Shown: in pieces, positions 17,054-25,804 of the stretch
Numbering within the stretch: position 1 is the first letter of the stretch
Layout of the letters: each line of letters starts with the position of its first letter
Source of the DNA: Hungatella effluvii
GTDB taxonomy: Bacteria > Bacillota > Clostridia > Lachnospirales > Lachnospiraceae
Assembly (NCBI RefSeq): GCF_003201875.1
Contig: NZ_QJKD01000002.1
Location: 1 to 64,000 of the forward strand
Direction of reading: 5' to 3'
DNA: 64,000 nucleotides
Translations under genes and position numbers: made by a program
The notes under the pieces: model-generated
Told to the model about the DNA's origin: nothing
The model's database searches: none
What the model saw: only the letters and a program-made list of their open reading frames with translations

Positions 17054-18535
17054 ATGAGAACCGTATTGATCCTTATGGATACATTAAACAGAAGATTTTT
17101 GAAATCCTATGATGAGAATGCGGAGGGGATTACGCCGTGCATGGATGCATTTGCAAAGGAGGCAGTCCGGTTTGATAATCATTTTATTGCCTCCGCCCCC
17201 TGCATGCCGGCCAGGCGGGATATTTTCACCGGCCGTATGAATTTTCTGGAACGCGGGTGGGGAGGAATGGAGCCCTTCGACCGGACGCTTCAGGGAGAAC
17301 TGCGGAAACATGGGGTCTATACCCACATTACCACGGACCACGCCCATTACTTTGAACTGGGTGGGGAAAACTACTGTTCCCTGTTCGATACGTGGGACTA
17401 CCACCGCGGCCAGGAGAATGATCCCTGGATTTCGAGGGTGAATCCCCCATTTGGAGAGCCGCAGGCCTACGGCCGCAAATCGGTCCAGCATCTGTTAAAC
17501 CGGCAGGAATATGCGCGCGGGGAGGAGACGTATCCGACTCCGGCCACCTTCCTGTCCGCCTGCCGCTGGGCCAAGGAGAACCGGGGAGCGGATAATTTCT
17601 TTCTGATGGTTGAGGCGTTCGACCCTCATGAACCGTTCGATGCACCGGACGCCTACCATGAACTGTATGAGGATGATTACAGCGGAAAGGAGTTCAACTG
17701 GCCGGGGTATGCCCCTGTCACAGAACCGGAGGAGGCCGTATGCCATCTGCGGAAATGCTATCTGGCGACCATGACCATGGCGGACCGGTGGCTGGGCCGT
17801 TTCCTCGATGCCCTGAAGGAAAATGGGCTGTATGAGGATACCCTGGTGATCCTGACCACGGATCACGGTCATATGCTGGGAGAACACGGATTTACCGGAA
17901 AAAATTATATGCACGCGTATAATGAGATGGCTCACATCCCCCTCTTCGTAAAAATGCCTCAAGGAGAATGTGCCGGAGAGCATAGAAAACAGCTGACTCA
18001 GAACATCGATCTGATGCCGACAATATTGACGCACCACGCTGTTCCGGTTCCGGAAACCGTAAAGGGAAGGGATTTGTCAGAGATGATTCTGCGGCACACA
18101 CCTTCCAGGGAAGCGGTAATCTATGGCTGGTTCGGCCGTGCGGTCAATGTATACGACGGCCGCTATACGTACTTCCGGGCGCCTGCAAGGCCGGACAATA
18201 AGCCGTGTTACCAGTACTGTGCCGTACCGACGACGCTGTGCCGGTTCTTCGGTGAAGAGTACGCGACGGAAATGGAGATGGGGCGTTTTCTTCCCCATAC
18301 GAGATACCCGGTTTACCGTATACCGGTTCACAATGAAACGGACTGCATGGGAGATTTAAGCTTTATAAGAGACTCCTGCCTCTGCGATCTTGAGCAGGAC
18401 TACGCCCAGGAGCATCCCATAGAGGACGAAGAGCTGGAGGCGGCCATGTGCAGGAAGCTGGCCGCGGAAATGAAAGAGGCCCAGGCGCCGTTGGAACAGT
18501 ATGAGCGCCTCGGGCTGTCGGAAAGGGGGATTTGA
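17054..18535 (+). CDS. Sulfatase (Cys-type, type I)
   Basis: 493 residues. Alkaline-phosphatase fold sulfatase, hydrolysing a sulfate ester on a sugar. The active-site signature C-M-P-A-R is at residues 50-54, within SAPCMPARRDIFTGR, so C50 would be converted to formylglycine; a cysteine rather than serine is the substrate of anaerobic or FGE maturation enzymes. Metal-binding residues are visible in the LILMD (D9) start and the TTDHGHMLGEHG segment near 273. No signal peptide, which points to cytoplasmic desulfation of imported oligosaccharide. The start follows GGAGGCACCGG at some distance; the first strand MRTVLILMDT fits well. Ends 4 bases before the next sulfatase. Confidence 0.9.
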   Translation: MRTVLILMDTLNRRFLKSYDENAEGITPCMDAFAKEAVRFDNHFIASAPCMPARRDIFTGRMNFLERGWGGMEPFDRTLQGELRKHGVYTHITTDHAHYFELGGENYCSLFDTWDYHRGQENDPWISRVNPPFGEPQAYGRKSVQHLLNRQEYARGEETYPTPATFLSACRWAKENRGADNFFLMVEAFDPHEPFDAPDAYHELYEDDYSGKEFNWPGYAPVTEPEEAVCHLRKCYLATMTMADRWLGRFLDALKENGLYEDTLVILTTDHGHMLGEHGFTGKNYMHAYNEMAHIPLFVKMPQGECAGEHRKQLTQNIDLMPTILTHHAVPVPETVKGRDLSEMILRHTPSREAVIYGWFGRAVNVYDGRYTYFRAPARPDNKPCYQYCAVPTTLCRFFGEEYATEMEMGRFLPHTRYPVYRIPVHNETDCMGDLSFIRDSCLCDLEQDYAQEHPIEDEELEAAMCRKLAAEMKEAQAPLEQYERLGLSERGI

Positions 18536-18539
18536 GGAA

Positions 18540-20171
18540 ATGGACAGAAAGCCCAACATCATCTTTTTCTTTTCTGACCAGCAGCGCTGGGATACGGCCG
18601 GATGCTACGGCCAGCGTATGCCGGTGACCCCGAATCTGGACAGGATGGCAGAGGCGGGCGTGTGCTTTGAAAATGCCTTTACCTGTCAGCCAGTATGCGG
18701 CCCTGCACGGGCCTGTCTCCAGACCGGGAGGTATGCCACGGAACTGGGCTGTTACAGGAATAACATCGCCCTGCCTCATGGGGAAATGACTTTGGCCCAC
18801 TACTTAAAAGAAGCCGGATACCGGTCCGGATACGTAGGAAAATGGCATCTCGCCTCCACCGGCGGTGATTCTAATGAACCGCTGGAGCCCGGTGTGGAAT
18901 ACGTCTGCCGGGGAGTTCCAAAGGAGCGGCGGGGCGGCTATGACGATTACTGGGTCGCCTCGGATGTGCTGGAGGCCACCTCACACGGTTACGGCGGCTT
19001 TCTATTTGATGCGGAGAACCGGCGGGTGGAGTTTGAGGGATACCGGACTGACGGGGTAACCGGTTTTGCCCTGGATTATATGAGGACATGGGATAAGAAC
19101 CAGCCGTATTTCCTGTTCCTCTCCCATATTGAACCCCACCATCAGAATGACCACCGGCGCTTTGAGGGGCCGGAAGGCTCGAAGGAGCGGTTCGCAGGAT
19201 TTAATGCGCCAAAAGACCTGGCGTTTGCGCCCGGAGACTGGGGAAGTGACTGGCAGACCCAGTATCCCGATTACCTGGGGTGCTGCAGCCGGCTGGACTA
19301 CAATCTTGGGAGAGTTCTGGCGTGTGTGAAGGAAATGGGGCTTGAGGATGATACGGTTATTATTTATGCCAGCGACCATGGATCCCATTTCAAGACGAGG
19401 ACCGTGGAATATAAGCGCTCCTGCCATGATGGCAGCATTCATATTCCGCTGGTGATATATGGAAAAGACGCCTCCGGCACCGCTTTTCTGGGCGGAAAGA
19501 GAGAAGGGGGGCTAGTCAGCCTCATCGATCTGCCGTCTACGATTCTGACCATGGCGGGAGTGACAGTACCGGAAGGCATGAAGGGCCGTCCGATTCAGGA
19601 GCTGTTGGACGAGAAGAAGCGGGAGAAGTGGCGGAATGAAGTGTTTCTGCAGATCAGCGAGAGCCAGGTGGGACGGTGCATCCGGACGGAACGCTGGAAA
19701 TACAGCGTCCGCGCGTACGACAGGAAGCCATGGCTCGATGCGGGAGCGGACACGTACCGGGAAGAGTATCTATACGATCTGGAACAGGATCCTGCTGAAC
19801 TCGTCAATCTGGTCTGCTCGCCGGAGCACGAGGCCGTGCGGGCGGAAATGAGAACCAGGCTGATTCGGAGAATGGCGGAGGCCGGAGAGAGGGAACCGGT
19901 GATTCTGCCGTCATTCGGCCACACCACCATCTCTCTGGGGGCGCTGGCAGTGCTGGAGGACCTCGTCTGCCATCCATTTACCTCTGAAATGATGAAAGAA
20001 CTGCTTCCGGAAGGACTGGTGGAGAGCGAAAACTGGGAACGAGTCAGGAAAATGCGTGTGAAGGAGGCGGCAGAAACCGTTTTAACGCCTGGCGGACAGG
20101 AATTTACAGACCGGCTGCTGGAAGAAATGGAGAAGCTGGAATTTGGATGGAGACAGGAAACAGGTGAGTAA
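18540..20171 (+). CDS. Sulfatase (Cys-type, type I), second copy
   Basis: 543 residues. Starts with KPNIIFFFSDQQRWDTAG, typical of the arylsulfatase A / heparan N-sulfatase class. The signature C-G-P-A-R is at 53-57 in PVCGPARACLQTGRY; D13 and the YASDHGSHF segment near 280 would bind calcium. It differs clearly from its upstream neighbour, so the two probably attack different sulfate positions. No signal peptide. GGGGGA before the ATG overlaps the end of the preceding gene, indicating translational coupling. Could also be a sulfamidase or phosphonate hydrolase by fold alone, but the pairing with another sulfatase favours sugar sulfate. Confidence 0.9.
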   Translation: MDRKPNIIFFFSDQQRWDTAGCYGQRMPVTPNLDRMAEAGVCFENAFTCQPVCGPARACLQTGRYATELGCYRNNIALPHGEMTLAHYLKEAGYRSGYVGKWHLASTGGDSNEPLEPGVEYVCRGVPKERRGGYDDYWVASDVLEATSHGYGGFLFDAENRRVEFEGYRTDGVTGFALDYMRTWDKNQPYFLFLSHIEPHHQNDHRRFEGPEGSKERFAGFNAPKDLAFAPGDWGSDWQTQYPDYLGCCSRLDYNLGRVLACVKEMGLEDDTVIIYASDHGSHFKTRTVEYKRSCHDGSIHIPLVIYGKDASGTAFLGGKREGGLVSLIDLPSTILTMAGVTVPEGMKGRPIQELLDEKKREKWRNEVFLQISESQVGRCIRTERWKYSVRAYDRKPWLDAGADTYREEYLYDLEQDPAELVNLVCSPEHEAVRAEMRTRLIRRMAEAGEREPVILPSFGHTTISLGALAVLEDLVCHPFTSEMMKELLPEGLVESENWERVRKMRVKEAAETVLTPGGQEFTDRLLEEMEKLEFGWRQETGE

Positions 20172-20187
20172 AAACCGAGGAGGAACC

Positions 20188-21585
20188 ATGGAATTTGTAA
20201 GAGTAAAGGGAAATGAATTTATTTATCAGGGACAGAGCATACGGTTCGCCGGGCTGGGCATCGGGAGCTGGCTGAATCTGGAACACTTTATGCTTGGAAT
20301 CCCGACGCCGGAAAAACAAATGAAGGAAGCATTTACAGAGGTGTTCGGACCGGCCCGGTCGGCCCGGTTCTTTGATGATTTCGTCTGCTCCTTCTGCACG
20401 GAGGAGGACTTTAAGCTTTTGAAGGATACCGGCATCAACCTGATCCGTGTGCCGTTTAACTACAGACTGTTTCTGGATGATCAGAATATGGAGCTGCGGA
20501 AGGAAGAGGGATTCCGCTATTTTGACCGTCTGCTGGGCTTCTGCCGTAAGTATGAGATCTATCTTCTTCCGGATCTGCACAGCGTTCCGGGCGGGCAGAA
20601 TCCGGACTGGCATTCTGATAATCAGACGGGAACGCCTGCGTTCTGGCATTACGATGTATTTCAGCAGCAGATCATATCCCTGTGGCGGGATATTGCCGCC
20701 CGTTACAGGGATGAGCCGTATCTGCTGGGATACGACCTTTTAAACGAGCCGTTTCTCATGCCGGCGGCGGACGGAAAGCTTCAGCAGTTTTATGAGAGGG
20801 TGACGGCGGCGGTCCGTGAGGTGGATGAGAACCATATTATTTTCCTGGAGGGGGATTCCTTTGCCATGGATTTCTCCTGTTTAAAGGAAATCAGAGATGA
20901 GCAGACGGCACTGACCTTCCATTTCTATCCCACCGTTTGGGAGGCAGACTTATGTGATCCGGGTTATCCGCGGGGCGAAAGGCAAAAGGTGTTTGAACAG
21001 CGTTTCCGCACCATGCTTGATGGCCTGCTGCCCTTTAACCGTCCGCTGCTCTGCGGCGAGGCCGGGTACGACATTGCGGGTCACAGCCTGGAGCATGTGA
21101 TGGAGATGGTGGAGGACACGCTGGGCTTATTCTGCCGGTATGGCGTATCCTGGACCTTATGGTGCTATAAGGATGCGCAGTTTATGGGGCTGGTATATCC
21201 GGGGGATGACTCTGAATGGATGAGCTTTGCAGGGGAAATGCGGACAAAATGGACCCATTACAGGGAAATGGAGATGGGGAAGTCTCTGGTGGAGACCATG
21301 TGCGCTCTTTTTCCGGGAGAGGTCGATGAGGCGCTGAAATACAGGCTCCAGTTCCGCCAGCGCGCGCTTCTGTATACGCTTCAGAAGGAACAGCTATTAA
21401 AACCGCAGCTTCGGGCCTGGGGCTGGGAGAAAATCCGTCATATGCCGGAATCTTTTCTGTTTGAAAACTGCGGTTATTATAAAGCGTATCAGGAGCTTTT
21501 GGCTGTTTACGCCAACGCGCTTAAGGAGAGCGGGAGGGGGAACGGGGATGACGGACCTTCGGTCCGCCGCATACATGCCCTTTAA
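20188..21585 (+). CDS. Glycoside hydrolase, GH5-like
   Basis: 465 residues. TIM-barrel clan GH-A enzyme. The barrel (about 15-375) contains the strand-3 run INLIRVPFNYR, acid/base E187 in GYDLLNEPF and nucleophile E291 in PLLCGEAGYD, the GH5 pattern. About 90 helical residues follow. No signal peptide, so probably an exo- or oligosaccharide-cleaving enzyme in the cytoplasm rather than a secreted cellulase. GAGGAGGA precedes the ATG by 6 bases. Last gene of the operon; it converges with the DUF2156 gene, with only 15 bases between stop codons. Confidence 0.88.
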   Translation: MEFVRVKGNEFIYQGQSIRFAGLGIGSWLNLEHFMLGIPTPEKQMKEAFTEVFGPARSARFFDDFVCSFCTEEDFKLLKDTGINLIRVPFNYRLFLDDQNMELRKEEGFRYFDRLLGFCRKYEIYLLPDLHSVPGGQNPDWHSDNQTGTPAFWHYDVFQQQIISLWRDIAARYRDEPYLLGYDLLNEPFLMPAADGKLQQFYERVTAAVREVDENHIIFLEGDSFAMDFSCLKEIRDEQTALTFHFYPTVWEADLCDPGYPRGERQKVFEQRFRTMLDGLLPFNRPLLCGEAGYDIAGHSLEHVMEMVEDTLGLFCRYGVSWTLWCYKDAQFMGLVYPGDDSEWMSFAGEMRTKWTHYREMEMGKSLVETMCALFPGEVDEALKYRLQFRQRALLYTLQKEQLLKPQLRAWGWEKIRHMPESFLFENCGYYKAYQELLAVYANALKESGRGNGDDGPSVRRIHAL

Positions 21586-21600
21586 TTTCTGCGAAGGTAT

Positions 21601-22506
21601 TTATCGCTGGCGGATTCTGTATTTGCGGGCGAAGTCTATGGGGCAGTAGGACAGCTTTGCCTGCCTCAGACCGGGATCACCAAGATCATCCTCGCGGTTT
21701 ATCAGGACGGCGTCAGGAAATTCGTGGATGAGAAACTGCTGGTTGATAAACTGGTACAGCCCTTTTATCTCAGGATTGGCCTTCTCAATGTGTATGACAG
21801 CCATCTGCTCCAGGGGATTGCAGCTGCCAATGGTAAATGCCTCCAGGGTACCGTCTATATAGACTCCGGCCATCGTGATATCGAGGAGAGAGCAGCAGCG
21901 CAGAATCTCATGGATGCCCAGAATCTCATGCTCCAGCTGGCCTTCCATGCGCTCTTCCCTGGCGACACCCCAGCGTGCGAGAAAACTCTTGATCTCGGCG
22001 CCTTCCGCACAGGTCAGCCTGCGGTATTCGAAGCGTCCCTCCCAGGTCCTGACGAAGGAGTTGACCAGATTTTTCTTCTTGTGCAGCTTTCGGCCGGCGA
22101 GAGAACGAAGGGCATCGCCGGAATATAAGTAGTCACGTGCATCCTCCAGCTCTTCGACATCGAATTCGTCCTCCGGCAGGTTCAGGAGGCGGACAGCGGC
22201 CTCGTCGGCCAGGAAGATATTTAGCTTTAATCCCAGGGTTTGATTAAAATAGTCCTTCAGCACATCGAAGGAATGGGACAGGCCGGCCGCTTTACAGATG
22301 GGAAGGGCCGCGTATTCCTTTCCGTCCGCGGCAATACGAAGGAAGATCGTATTATCATCTCCGACCGCGTAACGTACCTGATAGTAATCTTTCCAGAGGA
22401 AAAGGCCTAAGAATACGCTGTCGCAGGTCTTGTTTTCTCTGAAGGTAAAAAGGGGTGCCAGCGTCTTCAGCGCGCTGGAGTCCAGATCTTTAAATTGCAG
22501 TTCCAT
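21601..22506 (-). CDS. DUF2156 (GNAT-fold) protein
   Basis: 301 residues. Resembles the DUF2156 / phosphatidylglycerol lysyltransferase C-terminal family, a double GNAT-like fold: opening FKDLDSSALKTLAPLF, the LFLWKDYYQVRYAV segment, and near the end EKANPEIKGLYQFINQQFL followed by LINREDDLGDPGLRQAKLSYCP, a strongly conserved stretch. No membrane domain, so it is a stand-alone soluble member; such proteins are probably acyl or aminoacyl transferases of unknown substrate. The ATG at 22506 is preferred to an in-frame one at 22575 because GTGAGGA lies 6 bases before it. Confidence 0.8.
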   Translation of the reverse strand: MELQFKDLDSSALKTLAPLFTFRENKTCDSVFLGLFLWKDYYQVRYAVGDDNTIFLRIAADGKEYAALPICKAAGLSHSFDVLKDYFNQTLGLKLNIFLADEAAVRLLNLPEDEFDVEELEDARDYLYSGDALRSLAGRKLHKKKNLVNSFVRTWEGRFEYRRLTCAEGAEIKSFLARWGVAREERMEGQLEHEILGIHEILRCCSLLDITMAGVYIDGTLEAFTIGSCNPLEQMAVIHIEKANPEIKGLYQFINQQFLIHEFPDAVLINREDDLGDPGLRQAKLSYCPIDFARKYRIRQR

Positions 22507-22827
22507 ATATTTCCTCACTTTATCGTTCAATGTTCTTGCTATTCTCCTATCATTTCCAGATAAGGCATTTGCCATTCTGTAATTATGTGGACAGCCTGAT
22601 TTTCCAAAAGGCCATTATATGACAAAAGTGGGATGAAATCCACTGCTTTTTTATGGCAGATCATTCAGAACGGCAGATTGGCCTTTCTTTAGAGACGTTC
22701 AGCCTTCGCTCCCAGATGAAGCAGCCGGGAGCGGAGGCTGAACTGTTACGGGGGAAAATACCGGTAAACAGAGCAGCAACAGGAAAAAAATGTTTTTCCC
22801 ATCACATCCCGATAAAATGCGCATAAG
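22507..22827. other. Intergenic region with a 17-bp hairpin
   Basis: Divergent gap between the DUF2156 gene and the proline-rich protein gene. It contains a 17-bp stem (22697-22713 with 22727-22743, GTTCAGCCTTCGCTCCC, one wobble) around a 13-base loop, with no T-run on either side. No clear -35/-10 pair was found for the plus-strand gene. Nothing else was recognised. Confidence 0.5.
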
Positions 22828-23763
22828 ATGGTTATGTATAGAAAGAAGCAGGGAGTGATAACCGCTGTGCAGGATAATTTAGAGCATACTTATGGGAATA
22901 ACTTCCAGGTGCTGGAGCCGTATATGCTGTACGGAGACAGAAGCGCTATGGAGAATCTGCCGAAGATGCAGAGGGAACATATGTTACAGGATTTAGAGTA
23001 TCTGCAGGGAATGTATCCGGGACATATGAAGCGGATTCAGGAATACGTGATGGCAGCCTGCGATCGTCTGGATTATAAAAACAGTCCGCTGTATGATGAA
23101 TTTCCGGACCGCCTGATGGTGAATCAGGTGTGCGATTCCGTATGCCGCCAGATTCTGGAGGACGGAATTATAAACGGAGCAGAGCTTGGACTGCAGAATA
23201 CATCGGAACAGCCGGGAGAAGAGACTGCGGAAACGGTAGAAGAGGTGGAAGAAGTAGAAGTGTACGAGGTAAACAGCGTGAACACCCAGGATGCGGATTG
23301 GAGAATGCAGCAGGTAGTACCGCAGACTCCGACGACATGGGGCCCGCCGTCAGGCCAGCGCCCACCGTCAGGTCAGCGCCCGCCGCAGGGCCCGCCGCCA
23401 TGGGGCCCGCCACCCGGTCCGCAGCCACCACGTCCACCGCAGCCGCCACGTCCGCCGCAGCCACCACGTCCGCCGCAGCCACCGCGTCCACCGCAGCCGC
23501 CGCGTCCGCCGCAGCCGCCGCAGCCACCACGTCCGCCGCAGCCACCGCGTCCGCCGCAGCCACCACGTCCGCCGCAGCCGCCACGCCCGCCGCAGCCGCA
23601 GCCACCGTGGGGGCCGCCGCCATGGGGACCGCCGCCACGTCCGCAGCCGCAACCACCGCGCCCGCCTCAGAATCCGGGAAATAACTGGCTGAATGATATT
23701 GTAAAGATTCTGCTTTTGAATGAGATGCATCGCAGACGGTGCCGTACAGGGTTCTGTTTTTAA
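22828..23763 (+). CDS. Proline-rich repeat protein of unknown function
   Basis: 311 residues. The N-terminal 110 residues form a helical, Tyr/Met-rich domain (YMLYGDRSAMENLP, DLEYLQGMYPGHMKRIQEY) with several cysteines; an acidic linker follows (about 125-150). Residues 170-285 are low-complexity proline repeats (PPRPPQ units, with WGPPP at both ends). The tail NWLNDIVKILLLNEMHRRR (about 288-306) is a short amphipathic helix. No signal peptide or membrane segment. The start is uncertain: ATGs at 22828 and 22834 both lack a good ribosome-binding site. The layout recalls spore-coat or cell-envelope scaffold proteins, but this is only an analogy. Confidence 0.75.
   Translation: MVMYRKKQGVITAVQDNLEHTYGNNFQVLEPYMLYGDRSAMENLPKMQREHMLQDLEYLQGMYPGHMKRIQEYVMAACDRLDYKNSPLYDEFPDRLMVNQVCDSVCRQILEDGIINGAELGLQNTSEQPGEETAETVEEVEEVEVYEVNSVNTQDADWRMQQVVPQTPTTWGPPSGQRPPSGQRPPQGPPPWGPPPGPQPPRPPQPPRPPQPPRPPQPPRPPQPPRPPQPPQPPRPPQPPRPPQPPRPPQPPRPPQPQPPWGPPPWGPPPRPQPQPPRPPQNPGNNWLNDIVKILLLNEMHRRRCRTGFCF
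23341..23679 (+). repeat. In-gene CCGCAGCC.CC repeats coding for PPRPPQ
   Basis: Tandem 18-base units (variants of CCACGTCCGCCGCAGCCG) repeat about ten times inside the proline-rich gene. Silent third-base variation (CCA/CCG, CGT/CGC) shows the repeat is kept at the protein level. Copy number is probably prone to slippage. It is one continuous coding repeat without unique spacers, so it is not a CRISPR array. Confidence 0.85.
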
Positions 23764-23841
23764 AGCTTCGCTTTTCTGAAAGAATCACCTCCTGGACTGA
23801 CCTTGGATAACGGATCAGGGATTACGGCAGCAGGATATGGG

Positions 23842-23887
23842 ATAAGGCCCGGGATTTCCTTTTATTACAGGATATCCCGGGCCTTAT
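23842..23887 (+). terminator. 13-bp hairpin downstream of the proline-rich gene
   Basis: Perfect stem ATAAGGCCCGGGA (23842-23854) with its complement at 23875-23887 and a 20-base loop. Only a weak T content follows. Likely transcript end for the proline-rich gene. The following stretch to 24002 contains short GTCGCTGTCAT-type repeats but no credible gene. Confidence 0.55.
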
Positions 23888-24002
23888 TCCGTGTTACGTC
23901 TGCGAGGCTGGTCGTAGATCTGCTGGGTCGCCGTTGCCGCTGTCATTGTCGCTGTCATCGCCGTTGTAACGTCTCTGGCGGAAAGCAATGTTCAAACATG
24001 CT

Positions 24003-24875
24003 CTAAGTGTGAAACAGGTGCGGAAAGGTGAGCTGCCTTCCCTTCCATATATTTTCTTTCCCCTTCAGCAAAAAGAGCGTGTCCTCCTCTTCTTCCGTGG
24101 GAACGCAGGTGTCCCTGGATACTGGCGAAAAGCCCAGATCTGCAAATTCAGTGTCTTCTTTTGCTGCCGCGGAGAGAATGGCCTCCAGTTCCTGATAGGG
24201 ATCGCAGAAGATATCGTAACACGTCATAACCGTATCCTCATACTCCGCTATTATAACCGCACCAAATTTTTTCAAATAAAATATACAGTTTTTCATAAAA
24301 CTGATAGAATAAAACATTAGAAGCTCAAAATTGTTTACGACTGTCATCTGTGAAAAAGGATTGGATTTCAAATAGCAGGAACGAAGCAGTTCCCTGTCGG
24401 CACTGCATTCCATATTCAGCCTTCTCATGCCGCCGGGATTGGGAATCACCCGCCGGCGGAACTGATACGTGGATTCCCTGATAAAGCCAAATCTGGGATA
24501 GAAGTCCAGAACGGAGTCATTGGCAAAGAGAAACATGGCATCGCACCGGTCCCACCAGTCTTTTAAAATCTCACTGATCAGAATACGCGCCAGCCCTCTG
24601 CCCCGGTATTCCGGATCCGTCATGACAGTCCCCAGCTGCACATACCTCCGCATTTCCCCATTCCACAGGATATCCATGGGGTTGACGGATACATTTGATA
24701 TCACTTTCGTCCCATCACGCAGCGCATAAGGGACATTTTTGTCAGTCCAGAACCCCTGGCGGTACCATTCTTCAAACGTAAATCCGAATGTTTTCGCCGT
24801 CAGTTCATTGTAGGATGCCCGAACTGCGTCGTTTCCCCTTACAGACTTGTCCAGTATATAACGGTCAGTCATCAT
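24003..24875 (-). CDS. GNAT-family N-acetyltransferase
   Basis: 290 residues. Acetyl-CoA-dependent transferase; the pyrophosphate-binding motif A is MTDPEYRGRGLARILISEIL (around 92-111), followed by FLFANDSVLDFYPRFGF (motif B region). The N-terminal SYNELTAKTFGFTFEEWYRQGF is typical of a group of Firmicutes GNAT proteins with a C-terminal extension of about 120 residues. Two adjacent ATGs (24875, 24872) follow AAAGGA; the second has the better spacing. Substrate unknown. The gene is isolated; its start lies across a 186-base gap from the small gene at 25062. Confidence 0.85.
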   Translation of the reverse strand: MMTDRYILDKSVRGNDAVRASYNELTAKTFGFTFEEWYRQGFWTDKNVPYALRDGTKVISNVSVNPMDILWNGEMRRYVQLGTVMTDPEYRGRGLARILISEILKDWWDRCDAMFLFANDSVLDFYPRFGFIRESTYQFRRRVIPNPGGMRRLNMECSADRELLRSCYLKSNPFSQMTVVNNFELLMFYSISFMKNCIFYLKKFGAVIIAEYEDTVMTCYDIFCDPYQELEAILSAAAKEDTEFADLGFSPVSRDTCVPTEEEEDTLFLLKGKENIWKGRQLTFPHLFHT

Positions 24876-25061
24876 CCCATCCTTTCCGCACAGTGCAGCA
24901 CAATGGCACATGCGCCGGATTAACTCGTTGTTATCAACCGCGCTTCAGAAAACAGAGTCAGTTTTTTGCTGCGGCTTTCAGACTTATAGTATAGAATCCG
25001 GATCATGTGATGTCAAATATTTTATGTATATGGACTGTAAAATGGCCAGCCGCTGCAGATT

Positions 25062-25265
25062 TCACCATCTTCCCAATCTTTTTCTTAATTCCTCCCTGAT
25101 TTGTGGAACAATGTTCCTTTTTTTCATCTCCGCAATTATTTTTTCGAATTCACCTTTTGGAGCAGGCGGTATCACCGTGTCACAATACCTGTCCACACAT
25201 TCAAATTCCTGCAGCAGCTCCCTTTCCTCTTTTGGTGTGAGTTCCCCCGTGTTTTTTCTTATCAT
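25062..25265 (-). CDS. Small charged hypothetical protein (67 aa)
   Basis: 67 residues, rich in Glu, Lys and Arg: begins MIRKNTGELTPKEERELLQEF and ends with an amphipathic helix IREELRKRLGRW. GAAAGGA lies about 10 bases before the ATG. It is divergent from the XRE regulator at 25425, with a shared 159-base gap that holds an inverted repeat. No known family recognised. Codon pattern and the ribosome-binding site support a real gene, but its small size leaves doubt. A regulated partner of the XRE protein is possible. Confidence 0.5.
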   Translation of the reverse strand: MIRKNTGELTPKEERELLQEFECVDRYCDTVIPPAPKGEFEKIIAEMKKRNIVPQIREELRKRLGRW

Positions 25266-25343
25266 GCCGTATCAATCCTTTCTATATCACTAATATATTA
25301 CATAAACGGACAAAATATGACTGGATTAAAACAGTAAATGAAT

Positions 25344-25365
25344 ATTGCTCCGTATATAGAGCAAT
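25344..25365. promoter_or_regulatory. Inverted repeat, possible XRE operator
   Basis: ATTGCTC (25344-25350) and GAGCAAT (25359-25365) form a 7-bp dyad with an 8-base AT-rich centre, located between the divergent small gene and the XRE regulator. Size and position fit an autoregulatory operator. No binding evidence. Confidence 0.35.
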
Positions 25366-25424
25366 TATAGAACCTGGATAAGATAGAATCAATTGAAAAT
25401 GTTCGTTATAAGGAGCAAAACAGG

Positions 25425-25679
25425 ATGGAGCAGAAGATTAAACAGGATATTGTAATCGGTTATAATATCAGAAAATTACGGAAACGGGCGGGACTTACGC
25501 AGGAACAAACTGTGGCGCGGCTGCAGTTGATGGAGTGCAACATAACAAGGGGAAATTATGCGAAAATCGAAGTCGGCCTGGCGAATATCCGGGCCACGGA
25601 AATGATGGCGTTAAAACGGATATTCGGAGCTGACTACAGCGAGTTCTTTGTACCGATTCCGGATCAAAGAAAATCCTGA
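25425..25679 (+). CDS. XRE-family helix-turn-helix protein
   Basis: 84 residues, a single HTH_3 domain. NIRKLRKRAGLTQEQTVARLQL (about 13-34) is the first part of the fold, and GNYAKIEVGLANIRATEMMALKRIF the recognition region and helix 4. Nothing follows the DNA-binding domain, as in small clostridial XRE proteins. TAAGGAGC lies 14 bases before the ATG, with a second weaker CAGG close to it. Likely regulates itself and perhaps the divergent 67-residue gene. Confidence 0.85.
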   Translation: MEQKIKQDIVIGYNIRKLRKRAGLTQEQTVARLQLMECNITRGNYAKIEVGLANIRATEMMALKRIFGADYSEFFVPIPDQRKS

Positions 25680-25739
25680 TATTTTCGGAGAATGCCGGCT
25701 TTATCCCCCTTCCCGGCTGCAGGTTAATAAAGTTTTAAG

Positions 25740-25768
25740 TTGTAGTTTTGTTGGATATTGTATAGAAT
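25740..25768 (+). promoter_or_regulatory. Candidate promoter of the 825-aa protein gene
   Basis: TTGTAG at 25740-25745 and TAGAAT at 25763-25768, 17 bases apart, 36 bases before the start codon. Each box has four or five matches to the sigma-A consensus. Confidence 0.4.
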
Positions 25769-25804
25769 AAAAGGGAAACATAGGGAAAATAGAGGAAGTC
25801 TGAC

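Noticed and set aside
21552..21566. CGGACC-TTC-GGTCCG hairpin as a terminator of the GH5 operon
   Set aside because: It lies inside the GH5 coding end, has no T-run, and the convergent genes leave only 15 bases; could still act weakly.
23341..23679. Repeat array considered as CRISPR
   Set aside because: Units are contiguous, coding and have no unique spacers; no cas genes are present.
23168..23788. Long alanine/valine-rich and arginine/tryptophan-rich frames opposite or alongside the proline-rich gene
   Set aside because: They are other readings of the same CCG/CCA repeat; the proline frame alone has non-repetitive, protein-like ends.
23803..24006. 67-codon plus-strand frame with Cys/Arg-rich end
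   Set aside because: Covers the hairpin terminator and short GTCGCTGTCAT repeats; no ribosome-binding site.
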